64,000 nucleotides of DNA from Branchiostoma floridae (Eukaryota; Chordata; Leptocardii; Amphioxiformes; Branchiostomatidae). Location of the stretch: positions 18,756,611-18,820,610 of the forward strand of contig NC_049991.1 of the NCBI RefSeq assembly GCF_000003815.2. Reading direction: 5' to 3'. This document shows, one piece after another, positions 37,590 to 48,752 of this stretch. The translations under genes were made by a program, and so were the position numbers. Within the stretch, counting starts at the first letter, position 1. The number at the start of each line of letters is the position of its first letter. A model generated the notes under the pieces. That model did no database searches. It worked only from the letters and a program-made list of their open reading frames with translations, and was not told the DNA's origin.

Positions 37590-38060
37590 ATATTTTGGGC
37601 TCCTGTACCCTGGTATTTCAGCCGGATGACATGAAATTTGGTACAGAGGTGCCCTGATCATATGCCCACCCAGATTTAATAACAGTTTTGGCATACGGTA
37701 CAACAAAATGCTTGATTTTGCGATTTTTGGCCATTTTTTGACAAAAAAAGCACATTTTTGCCTCCTGTACCGTCGTTTTACAACCGAATGACTTGAAATT
37801 TGGTATTTAAGTGCCCTTCAATTTTGTGCGCATGAATTCAATAACAGTTTTTCCATACAGTACAACATGATGCTTCATATTGCAATTTTATGGCCATTTT
37901 TAGACAAAAATTTGACATTTTTGGCTCCTGTTCCCTCGTTTAACAACCAAATGACCCGACATTTGGTAAAGGGGTGCTCTAGATATTTATCCAAATGACC
38001 CATGTATAATTTTTGGCATGGAACACTTTAAAATGATATATTTGGGAATTTTTTGGGTCA
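37590..38060. repeat. ~162-bp tandem repeat, three copies
   Basis: ctcctgt plus a tacc-cgtttt block recurs at 37600, 37762 and 37925. Each copy also has gacttgaaatttggta, ataacagttttggcatac and gcgatttttggccattttt. The first copy is preceded by a degenerate one from about 37470. Confidence 0.8.
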
Positions 38061-38544
38061 TTTTCCAATGGCCAAAGGGGTCAACGACCTCAAGGCCTAT
38101 TGTTGCATGAGGGAGATGGCTGAAATATGCTGTATTTGCTCTCAAGCAAATGTCGGCCTTTCTAGTGGATTTGTATCTTTGCCCTGGGCATGTTGTGGTA
38201 TTGATTTTTATGGGTAGAAGATGCATGCAAGTGTTGACATGAAGGGGTACTGGTGTAGGTCTGGGCCCCTAGCAGTTAGCTGAGGAATTACAGGGCTTTT
38301 CCTGATGTTAAAGCTGATTTCTGTTTGTTATGTTTCCTGTGTTATCTTACGTTAAGGTCAAACTTTTGATTCACTCGTTTGGCAGTATGATTTTATGTTA
38401 TCTAAGTTAATCTGGTTTTGTACAATCTTTATGTTTATGTTACTTATTATAAGTAATTTGGTTTCATAGAACGATATGTACGATTATGTTATTGAAGTTA
38501 ATTTGGTTTTGTTGAACTTTATGTATAACTTATGTTCGGGGTTC

Positions 38545-38628
38545 TCCCCCCAGGGGGCTTTGAAAAAAGCTGTCAAACGATATGCTTTCACACTGGTTAA
38601 ATAAAGAACAAACAAACAAACAAACACA
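38545..38628 (+). mobile_element. LINE-type 3' end with (AAAC)n tail
   Basis: gggggctttgaaaaaagctg, then cactggttaaataaag, then (AAAC)n is a typical truncated non-LTR retrotransposon terminus. Confidence 0.45.
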
Positions 38629-39383
38629 CTTTTTCTGTATCACCCCCCCCCCCGTAGAGTGTTGTAATCTTGCTAGAAGTCAACTACCTGCTGCAAGAGA
38701 TAAGATGGAAAGCCTTGTCTTTTAACTTTGTAAAAAAATGTCGATATTTCATGGAGGTTTGAGGTCTTCTGGTATAAGGTCCTTGTGAGTTTATATACAC
38801 TTTTCTAAGTGAGACAAAATTTGCATTTTTTTATGCATGTACAATGGTGACAGCTTTCTACCATATAAGTAATATAGTATATGGCGTTCACAAATAGATG
38901 TTAATGAATGGAACATAATATGTTTTTCTGTTACAATTGTGAGGAAAAATGACTGTTTTCATACCTTCTTCTGGTTATTACGTCATAGTTGCTATTATAA
39001 TGGATGGGTTTGATATCTAGCTGTGAGTTATAGTTACCATTATGTTTTTACGGCCTCTCTTCATAACGCAACTCTGTAATTCTACATCAGGCACAATAAA
39101 TGTACAATAAAGTTTTTTTCTGACCAAGAATACTCTGTATGCTAGTGTACAATAGAAATTTACCATGTAGCCTCAAAATATATCTAGGTGCACTGGTGCA
39201 ACTATGTGTAAAAGCTCCGATTTTGGTGTAACATCAAATCTTAATTCCACCAGGTTCCATAATACCACCACATGATAAAAAGTACATGAACTAAAAAGTG
39301 ATTTAAAGATATGTACCAATGCAGCATCAGTAATCTTGGGGTGTATTAGGTGTTCAAGACAATCTTGAGAAGGCCTTTACATG

Positions 39384-39600
39384 TAAAACGCTAGTTCACC
39401 TTTATCCGAGGAGTTACCTATATCTGTTGTATTCAATAATAGGGTATTTAGGGATATCAACTAGACGGTGGTTTTAAACTAAAAGGTTTTGAAAATTTTG
39501 CAATGAAAACACTGTCCTTCGGCTTAATATCCCTAAATACCCTGCGTGATAGAAACAACGGATAACGGCTGCCCCGCGGATAAAAGTAAACTAGCATTAA
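39384..39600. mobile_element. Palindromic MITE, copy 2
   Basis: Same family as 36731-36945. The arms are aaaacgctagttcacc and gtaaactagcattaa, with inner blocks agggtatttagggatat and atccctaaataccct. Confidence 0.75.
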
Positions 39601-40516
39601 CTGATTGATTGATTGATTGATTGAAGACCCTTATTTCACATTTTGGCCACACCGGGCTAAGTACAGGTCACAACAAGTCTTGCTAAAAAGATTCATTTAA
39701 CAGATACAAAATGAAACTATAGTTGGATAAATTCAACTTATCCTAGCTGTTCTGTTATAGTGGAGATAAAAGAACAGATATGTACATCTTTTGATGTGGC
39801 AGTATTATGACACCTGCTGGAATTATGAGAGTCAACGTTATAAAGGTGCTGCAGATCTCCCTAGCCAACCCTTGAAATAGGAAGTGGTAACGAAAAGGGC
39901 GGCATATTGGCTGCATGGAGATTGATATAGCAACGGAGCTCCTCTGTATAGTGTAAACTTATGTTTCTTTCATAAATAAACTTTTTTCGGGGGTTGAGAC
40001 CTGTGATTCTGATCTGTTGATTTTGTTTTGCCTAGTTGCTAGAATGGGCCAAACCATTATGAAAGAAAGGGGTCAATGAAATGTCAATAATAGTTCATAA
40101 CATGAAAAGATGATAATCAGTAATATTTTTAGTTATAATAGTACGCTTTTCTTCCAAAAGATCGGTTTTTGTCATGTATATTGAATCGAGTCACTTCCTC
40201 TGTAATGTTATTGTGATATTTTGGCAAAATAATAATCTATAATTTACAGGCATGTCAACGCCACTATCCTGTCAAATGTTACGACCCAAAAGAGTTTCGC
40301 GTCAAGTTTGCAGACTTTGGAGTTTGAACTTGTGAAGTTTTGGGTGGTGAATCTGAATATTTTCGTATTGTACAGCCACGCTCTAAAGAAATGTTCTAGA
40401 CTTTTCTTCCGCCTGCTAGATCCGCTATTGACAGTATTTCAGTGACCCAAAGCCATCGCCATGCATGGCAGCAGAAGTGCTCATGATCAGTGACCCGGGA
40501 AAAAGAAGTCAAGAAA

Positions 40517-43473
40517 ATGCCACGGAAGCGGTCATGGAGGCGACTTTGCAAGTTTTTTGTCGCCGGACTTTTGGGGTTTGTCCTACTCGCAGTTCTGTTG
40601 GTGTTCACGAAATATATAACCCACCAATGTACGGAGCAGGAAGCAAGGGATGCACTTAGGGAGCTGGTATGTTGTATTATGCGTTGTTTATGTAGATCTG
40701 TAACTTACAACAGTATGATGTCACTTGTTTTATGCACCGTTATATAGGGGGAGGGGGCACTGTTGTTGAAGGTAGCAGAACACAGTATTTTTGACAAGGA
40801 CCCAAAGATAGTAGGGGTTCTTCCCCGTGTGAGTGGCTCAAAACTTACAGTGCCATGGCCGCACCCTGGGCAATATCTTTCGTATTGAGGTCACCTGAGT
40901 TAGCGGAAAATGGCAGCCGCTCCAAATCCTTCCGATTTAGCCTCGCCTACTGTAATCTCCTCGGCCCACCCAATAACAGTAAAATAATTGTGTAAAATTG
41001 TACGGGACTGCTTCAATGAGGGTCTGCATGGGGGGTCCCGACAACGATTTACGCTGAATTCATAAGAACCCCCTGCATATTACGCTAAATCGAGGAAGGA
41101 AATTACGCTAAATTTGGCCGCCTCGCTACGAATTACGTAGATAAGATGGTTTTCCCTACGAGTTAGGGGAAATGAAAGTAGGCTGCCTACGCCTTACGGA
41201 AACAGAGCATGCAGACCCTCTTCAATGTGGCTACAGGTGGGTGGCTTTAACAAGTGGTTGCCAGGTTTGACTGTACATGCCGCCTAGCGGAGGTCATGTG
41301 AACTGCAACCGGCCCAACGGCAGGAGGCAGTAACTAATCTCCAAGCAGATCCTACGGTGCCATAAGATACTTAGTAGTATCAAAGCTGGCCAAGGAGTAT
41401 AGCCGGTCAAAGGGAGTCAAACAGGCACCTACCAGTAGCGACTAACACTCCTCTGTCCGTTTTTGATGCTATCTTATGCTACCGTAGGATCTGCTTGGAG
41501 ATTAGGCTGTAACAGTAGAAAGGCAAATTTACACCAAATGTACAAACGTCATAATCCAACTCGTACTGTCTCAAAACTCAGACATTTTCCTCTTCCATTC
41601 AGTTTTTTTAGGAAATCTGGGTCCGATCTTGAAAACATTGCTTGTATTGTGTGTGTGTGTGACTAGTTGTACTTTCTTTGCTAATGTACGAGTAAATGTG
41701 CACAGAATGATAATGGCTTTATCAAGTGTGCCTTAGACCTACTTGTAGTGATATCTTTATGTTTGTGAGAAATGTATAAAAGGTATACCCTGTATATCAG
41801 GCCACTTTTAGACTGAATTTTATTCTTTATTTCTGTGCAGTGTGAAGAGTACGCCAGGAACAGGGTTACAGGAAACCTATGCCCAGATTTGTGCACAGCA
41901 CATTCAATCATCTTCCAAGAATGTCTGAACTACAGAAAAGGCAAGAGAGTAATACTAGCCGAGTGGAGCACTAAAAAAGTCATACTGAAATCCCAATACA
42001 GCCATCTGCACGAGTACAATTCAATGATAGCAAAATACACAAACGAGGAAGGAAAGGTCGTCACTTCACAGCCAGATATGGCAACTTTCCTAATGGTAGT
42101 GAAAAATCCGCTACGAACCATGTTTCAAGAGGATGCAACGTATAGCACTGTAAGGGAAACTGTGCGAAAGATGTGGAATATGCCATGGGAACATCATGAA
42201 ACAATGAGTGTAGCGGCTATGGAGAGCCTTTGGGCACTTTTACAGCAAGAAGAATACCTCTTGATGCAGTATTTTAAAGGAAACAAGCATTTTCCAAAGA
42301 TTTACGGGTCTTGCGGACATTTTTATGTCATGGAGTATACCCCGACTGGTGACACACTAAGCCCTCAGTTGTTTAGCCACAAAACGGTCGAAGGAATATT
42401 CAAGTCAGGAACAGACTGGGAGGACCGTGCTAAACTTGCGCTAAGCTTTCTTACATTCATAGAAGACCTGGATACTTTCTATACTGAACCACTTCATCTG
42501 TGTGATGTAAAGAATAAAAACTATGGGGTGTCTGAAGACCTGACCATACGAGCGATAGATGTCGACATGGCGTTCTTTGAGACCAAAAATGCGGAGAATT
42601 CTGCAGGGACGGGGAAACTGCACGAAAAACGAAGACTGTGATTTCGTTGACTGTACGTCGTCGTGTGACTTGACGCGTGGGAGATGTTCAGAACACAGGT
42701 CAAACAACAATCTGCAGGTGAGTTCACGAAGGAATCATTCTTGTGCCGCTGTTGTTGTTTTTTGTGTGTGTGTTTTTTGCACTGTCTTCGACAAAATACT
42801 TGCTTACTTACTTGCTTACTTGCATAAGTCGAGTCCATCCGGCCTCGAGTTGAGATGGCAGCCCAGGCGCCCCTGTCAATCATTGCACTTTGTAAGTTGT
42901 CGACTTCCAGGCCTGTGTCTTTCCTGAGCATGTCTATATATGTTGCTGCCGGTCGACAAAATACACCAGATTTGTACAGTAATACAAACTTTGTATGGCT
43001 AGACTGTAATGTTTGTTCCACTCACACCGCAAAGCACCCAGACTCATTTTAATGTGGTCTGATTTTTAATGTGCTCAGTGTACATCACATCCAAGGGGAT
43101 GTCCCTATCTAAAGCGGAGTTTGCATTTTTACTTCCTAACAATATCACCCATAACATACAACACCTGACATTTTGAAGTTCACTGCTTCTTTTAGGTATA
43201 TATTTGTGTAAAGATAGCTTCTTTTTTATCTAAAACCATCTCTTCCTCCAGGCCATCTGTAAGAAGATCTTCATGGGGTCCAACAGTCCTCTGTTCGGCG
43301 GGTTGCTGCGCTCTCCTCCTGTGACCATTGCAGAACGGCTGAAGGAAGCACTCCAGAAATGCGTGGAACCGTCCAAGAGTGACCACCAATCACAGAAGGC
43401 GTCTTCCAAGACATTAGAAGCGATCAGGGTCGTTCTTCAAGAATCAATACAAAGCAAGGAGCCAAAAACTTAG
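40517..43473 (+). CDS. DIPK1-like: DIPK1/FAM69 family protein kinase-like ER protein (three exons, one-base disruption)
   Basis: Exons are 40517-40666, 41841-42717 and 43252-43473, joined in phase 0, giving about 415 residues against about 430 in vertebrates. The N-terminus has a basic MPRKRSWRR and a signal-anchor (residues about 12-34), then a cysteine-rich lumenal domain. Kinase-like landmarks are FPKIYGSCGHFYVMEY and RAIDVDMAFFE. The EF-hand/Cys segment NCTKNEDCDFVDC and the end LQKCVEPS fit FAM69/DIPK1. These are type II ER membrane proteins of uncertain kinase activity. The frame breaks in the A run at 42585-42589: five A are present where four keep MAFFETK joined to MRRILQG. One extra base therefore disrupts the reading frame; a sequencing error, polymorphism or real mutation are all possible. 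Which paralogue (A, B or C) is unclear. Confidence 0.9.
41019..41219. mobile_element. hAT-like MITE with 8-bp target duplication
   Basis: The element runs from agggtctgcatg to catgcagaccct and is flanked on both sides by CTTCAATG (41011-41018 and 41220-41227). An 8-bp duplication with short inverted ends is the hAT hallmark. It is 201 bp, non-coding, in DIPK1 intron 1. Confidence 0.85.
41335..41504. mobile_element. TAATCTCCAAGCAGATC-type MITE, copy 1
   Basis: taatctccaagcagatccta at the left is mirrored by taggatctgcttggagatta at the right, and inner arms (acggtgccataagata against tatcttatgctaccgt) pair too. The flanking TA could be the target duplication. Other copies: 52691-53020, 53099-53229, 58822-58988. 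Confidence 0.85.
42780..42975 (-). pseudogene. Truncated LINE 3' end in DIPK1 intron 2
   Basis: The minus strand reads CRPAATYIDMLRKDTGLEV, then LQSAMIDRGAWAA, which is the conserved C-terminal peptide of many invertebrate LINE proteins. It is followed by a short (AAGT)n tail at 42797-42825, as left by target-primed insertion. Confidence 0.75.
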
Positions 43474-44139
43474 TACAGGGTGGAAATGGTGTAGTTAGGG
43501 CATGATTTTCCTCAAGAGGTTGTGGTCATGTCCTCCAGTGTGTTTAGTACTATTCTTCTGTATTTTTTGGTATTTGAATGTAGTTTATATGAATGGTGAT
43601 TGTATCTTTACATACTTTGATGTATTTGAATATATTTTACACATTATTTGTTATGGATGAACTATTAGCCCCAAATATATCTTTTTTAATGAATATGATT
43701 TGGATATCATAATTGTTTTTCACATTCCTGTCTATTCTTTTCTATGTACATTGTTGATTTTGTGTGTATATGTTTGAAAAGTTCTCAAGAAATAATGTAC
43801 GAGTAAAAGTTCCATTTTACAAAATGATATAACGTAACATTGTAAAGGCACAAAAATGTCAAAAGCCCTTACTTTGAAATCTATGTGGTAAGGAAAGTTA
43901 AAAGTTAAACACATTATGCTAAACATGGTATACTAAAAATAGAGTCTTCATTTTTGTTCTTTCACGTCTTCTTGCGATGCCAAAAAACTATGTTTATGTT
44001 GATACTGTTGATGGTGACAGATTTTAATAATATTGTACAATGATGTGTCGTGTTATGTCGTTTTTTAATGCTGTTTGTGTTTTGAATAATCACAAAGCAC
44101 GAGCACCGTAGCACCAATGCAAGAAAGTTTGATTCCAAC

Positions 44140-44145
44140 AATAAA
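44140..44145 (+). terminator. AATAAA polyadenylation signal, probably for DIPK1
   Basis: The only good plus-strand AATAAA between the DIPK1 stop (43473) and the next gene. It would give a ~0.7-kb 3' UTR and lies 33 bp from the stop codon of the convergent kinase gene. Confidence 0.5.
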
Positions 44146-44177
44146 GTTTTGAAAGACAAACATAGCCCGACAGGGAA

Positions 44178-47100
44178 CTACTTTCTCTTCATCCATGCCA
44201 TCCGCTTCACCTCTTGCAGATCAATCCGCCTGGACCAGTCCGCCTCCATCATGGCGCGAATCAGCTCCTTGAGATGATCCGAAACCTCGGAATGTCTTGG
44301 GAAGTTGGGAGCTCCTTTCCCCATGAGATGCAGCAGTTTCGGGTTGGGAAACCTCCCCATACAGAGGATGTACAGCGTCGCTCCCAGCGCGAACACGTCC
44401 GCTTTCATAGGGTCGTAAGGAAATCTGTTGACCACTTCGGGAGGGGTGTACCCAACCGTTTGGCAGTAGATGTCCTCTTCGAGTTTCTCCGGGTCGAATC
44501 TCGTGGCGCAGCCGAACCCACAAAGTCGCACGTTTGCAGCGCCGTCCAGGAGAAAGTGTTCACATTTCAGGTTCAAGTGCGCGATGTCTTTCGAGTGGAG
44601 GTACTGCACTGCGTCCAGCGCCTGGGAAAAGTACCCGCGCAGCTCGGCTTCAGGAATTTTCTTTTCGCGGTAAAGCAGCTCCAACAAGTCGCCACCTGCG
44701 TAGTGCTCCATCGGAAAGCACACCCGGCTTCCGAACAGAAGCAGTGGAGGATGGAACTCCACGATGTTGGGGTGCGCGGCCTTCTTAGAGAGGTCCCTAC
44801 AGATGTAGTACTCCTGAGGTAGGAAAAACTGTCGTCTTGTGCGCGGGGCAAAGTCGCGGCGAAGAATCTTCAAGGCGACGTCGCGCGAAGGAAGAAGTTT
44901 CACAGAGTGGGCGAGGTACACGTTACCACCGCGCTCTGGCGCGATGGCGTCGCTTTTCTTCAGCAGCTGCTTCAAGACGAATCCGTTCTCTCTCAAGGAA
45001 CCACGTAAGGAAACGTCTTGGGCCTCAAGACAGTCGATCTCTTCCGTCGCACTGCTAGTGCTAGTGGACGCACTTCTGCTTCTAGTTGAGATGCCTTCGC
45101 TCGGTGTACTGTTAGAGCTAGCGGTAGCACTTCTCCTTCTTGATGAGATGCTCTCGCGGCTTTCTTCCGTGATCACGCTAAGACGTTTCCGTAGATTAGG
45201 AGACTTCTTCTTCGGAGGCGCCTTCTTTCTCGACCTTGAAGAGGGACTGACGAGTATTTCTTCGATCTTGGCACCGGAAGGAGAGACGGAGGACCGGCGG
45301 CGCGCCTTGGTGATCTTGCCCGCGGAGGTACGCGGGAACTTGCTCTGCCGGCGCCTGTCGCGTGGCGTGCCGTCCGTCTTTTCCTTCGGGGCACTTCTGG
45401 TCGCCACCTGTAAAACAGGAAAGTCAGGGATGGCAGACTTCCGACTAGTAAGCACCCTCTGGCAGAACATACTAGTACAGAAACTACACTAGCAAAAACA
45501 AACGGCAGACGGACAGACACTTAGACGGACGCACACAGACAAGCCAAACCTATTCTTCACTTCACTAGTTTAGGGTCAGATATTTGTGCAAATCATGAAA
45601 GATAATGAAAAACACGTTGAAGCGTCCAACTTTGTGACGCCACATACAAGCACAAATTAATAAATCAGATTGATGTACAAAATCTATCTTCCCATCAGCA
45701 TTTCTTATTTGTGTATATCAACTTTACCTGTTTCGTGGAGTCCTTAGTTTTGCGCTCGCCATTTTGTTCTTTCGTACCGCTCCCAGATGAGGAGGCTTTC
45801 TGCTCTTTCTCGGCGCTTCGCGACTTGGCCATTGCAGACGTCGGGCGTCCTTCTTTGCTTTTAGCTGAAGTCATAAAAAAAAACTAGTCATAAAATCCTT
45901 CATTGAGTGAATCCTTTCACAAGGATACAAATACATACAGGCATTTAACACAATCACGGACCTGTCCTTTGTGCTAAACGCCATCGACAGAAATAACCAC
46001 CGCTCGTATCAAAACATCATGCATAGTCATACACAATGGAAAACAGGCTCTATCCTTGGTGCTGAACACCGTCACCCACAGAGATAGATGGCTGCTAGTA
46101 GGATTACCAGTAGTATACACAGATCTGTCCTTGGTGCTGAACGCCATCCACAGAAATAACCACCACTTGTACTAAAGCACCATAAATAGCCATACACAAA
46201 GCAGGCTCTGTCCTAGGTGCTGAATCTGTCGCCCATATATAGACGGTTGTTCCTGGTACTTCGTGCCCTGCACCCTTCACATAGACCTGTCCTTGGTACT
46301 GAAATATCGCTCGTAGTAAAATATCATTCATAGAAAGACACACCCTGGAACACTTTAATCCAGAGATAAAGGGGTTTCTTGTACTATATAAAATTTCGCC
46401 CGACCTTGCCTTTATTACTGAACGCCATCCACACATAACAACTAACGCTCGTACTGAGACATCTGTCATACACAATGGCAAACAGGCTCTGTCCTAGGTG
46501 CTGAACCTGTCGTCCATATATGGATGGTTGTTCCTCGTACTCTGTGCCCTCCACACAGACCTGTCTTGATCTATCATTGGCACTGAACTAACACTCGTAC
46601 TAAAACATCTGTTATAGACACACACACGGGCATTGTATGCTGTGTCCTTGGTGCTGAACACCGTCGCTTTGTATGACTACGAGGGGCGGTCGATAAGTAA
46701 TGCCCCTGACCCATTTTCCATAGCAGGAGATTAATGAAACTTGGCACAGTTATCAGTCTTTCTCTTCATAGGAACCACCCAGAGTTATGCATTTCTCCCA
46801 TCGTTTGATGCAGCTGAGGACACCGTTTTTGTAGGACACCCCAGGTTGGTCCCCCAACAGATGCCTCATCAATGGCAGAAGAGGGACGACCAGGTCTGGG
46901 AGCTGTTTCCACAGACTTCCGGCCATGTTTGAATTCAGGATGCCAGCGTTTTACAAGGTCATATGATGGGGCATCATCACCATAAGTTTTTTTTTTCATT
47001 TCATCAAAAGTCTTCTTTGGTGTGCGTCCTTTCAAATACAAAAACCGGATCACTGCGCTACACTCAACTGCTTCCATTTCACACATGGTCCATTTCGCAC

Positions 47101-47916
47101 CTGACTCAGTTCAAACACCAGTAAATCAGAAACCACAATTAGTTCAGAGCTGTTTTTTGCTACATAACCTATAAAGATATGAATCATTACACATACAAAA
47201 TTTCATTTAGATCAGACGACTGGAAGTGGGTCAGGGGCATTACTTATTGACCGCCCCTCCTATGTACCCATTCACAAAACAAACCTGTCCTTGGTACTGA
47301 ACGCAGTCCAAACAGAAATTTAGATGATTGTCGCTCGTGATAATAAAGTATCATCCACACATCGATGAAGGTAATGAAGTTAGGAGTTAAGATATATTTT
47401 TAGGTCTTCGATGATAATTCCGCTCAGTGTCACTGACGAAATGTGGCGGATGCTTCCTGAAACGTCTGACCATTTCCAAAATCCTATCCACTGTTATTTG
47501 GTGCATTATCCATACGCTTTCGAAATACAGGCCCTATTTTTTGTACTAAATATAACTCAAACACGCATTTATAAGTAATACCCTTGACTTGATTTGTCTG
47601 TTAAATGTTTCAAGTGCTGAATATCGTGTATGCTGTCAATACACTACTCGACAGATCTTTCATTGGCGCCTGTCTAAATGCAACTTTTAGTATATCGTTT
47701 ACCTTTTTGTGGCGATCTCGGAGATCCACCGCTACTCTCCGCTGATTTCGATCTCGCACTCGCCTTTGAAGGAGTCTTTTTCAGAGAGCCCCGCCGTCCC
47801 GTGGGTTGCCTTGGAGAGGACAGTCGGGACTTACTTTCCCCCTCCCTTGGGCTAACGTTAGAGCTGCTGGAACGGCGTGATCGGCTGGGTGATCCCATGT
47901 CCACGGCTGTATGCAC
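44178..47916 (-). CDS. TSSK-like protein kinase, predicted pseudokinase with basic Ser/Arg-rich N-terminus
   Basis: Exons 47703-47916, 45728-45864 and 44178-45407 join in phases 1 and 0 to 526 residues. A first Met at 47898 is also possible. Residues 1-255 are low-complexity and rich in Ser, Arg and Lys (SPSRSRRSSSSN, KSKEGRPTSA, RRRSATASSNST). The kinase domain covers about 259-522 and resembles testis-specific kinases: LKCE in the catalytic loop, a TVGYTPPE activation segment, YDPMKADVFALGATLYILCMG. The ATP lysine (VALK) is kept. The catalytic HRD is HLN, the LKCEN asparagine is His, and DFG is GFG. Both catalytic aspartates are thus lost, so phosphotransfer is unlikely. The frame is intact over 1.2 kb, which argues for a functional pseudokinase rather than a dead gene. 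An ATG at 45470 would give a shorter 430-residue form. Confidence 0.85.
45940..46679. repeat. Degenerate minisatellite in the TSSK-like gene intron
   Basis: The motif tgtccttggtgctgaac, usually followed by gccatccacagaaataac and cactcgtactaaaacatc, recurs about ten times at 70-120-bp steps (46054, 46127, 46207, 46289, 46490, 46644 and others). It resumes after the mariner at about 47285. Confidence 0.75.
46680..47260 (-). mobile_element. Internally deleted mariner element with TA target duplication
   Basis: The ends are near-perfect inverted repeats (gaggggcggtcgataagtaa against ttacttattgaccgcccctc), flanked by TA at 46678-46679 and 47261-47262. The 581-bp body encodes on the minus strand only the N-terminal part of a mariner transposase (46766-47086): RFLYLKGRTPKKTFDEM, RWHPEFKHGRKSVE, APRPGRPSSAIDE. 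The DDE/D catalytic domain is missing, so it is non-autonomous. It inserted into the minisatellite of the TSSK-like gene's first intron. Confidence 0.92.
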
Positions 47917-48752
47917 GGTGCAAGTCCGCTCTGTTGTTTACTAACGGTCGGAGTATGTCAGGGACAGACGTGCGTTTTTCGAACGAACTGGCGAATAAAC
48001 AATTCTAAGCGTCTGTTCGAAACAAGTTACCTCACCTCAACTCACCTATCCCTTGACCTTCTAGTGGGTCGTTGGGGCACCATGACAAGTTACGAAATAC
48101 TACAAACGGGAAGATATGATAGTATCACAGGATCTTTATTGTGTTGATAATTTGTCTGTCTTTTTTTTAAATATATAGAAGGGTACATATGAAGAATAGA
48201 AACAGACGATAAACCTCATTTTGACAGCATTTTATTTTTTCGCATTCACATTCAAAAAGCATCAAAGAGTCGCTCTTATGGTGATGTAATATTAAACCCT
48301 GTAACTGTCAGCTTCTGTTTGCACCCATAGGGTACGTTTGTAACGTTACATGTGTAACTCTTAGTGTATGGCAGCGGCTTCGAGTCCCCTTCCTCGTGTG
48401 CTTTTGTGTCCATAACTTTGCCAAGTCCTTTTGAAGGATACACTTCGACCAACAAGACGCAAACAGTGCCTTTCAAGTCATTATTCTAACGTTATATCAA
48501 TAACGTTAAAGACATAAAGAATATTCTTTTAATATTCAATCGTTCAAACTCCTAGCCTGTGTACCATCTGGGTAGTAGTTCGCTCCTATGTTCTCTTCTG
48601 GCAGAACTTCTGCTACGCTGGAATAGCAGAGTTCTAAGCGGCTGTATAAAGTGTATAATAAAAGTCAGAGAGAGAATTGACTGTATATAGTGTACAATAA
48701 ACGTTGGAGCGACCTATCCGGATGGTACCCAGGCTACCAAACTCCTATTCTT

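Larger units (their letters stand above)
36946..40516. other. Intergenic region between fucosyltransferase and DIPK1
   Basis: No coding exon was recognised. Besides the repeats listed separately, an AT-rich body and an (ATTG)n run with LINE-like sequence follow at 39600-39690. AATAAA motifs near 38600 and 39093-39110 could end the fucosyltransferase transcript, but the choice is open. Confidence 0.5.

Noticed and set aside
42559..42927. Separate 122-codon gene on the plus strand
   Set aside because: Its first part is the shifted frame of DIPK1 exon 2, and the rest is intron.
44214..45492. Plus-strand frames of about 200 codons
   Set aside because: Antisense shadows of the GC-rich pseudokinase exon.
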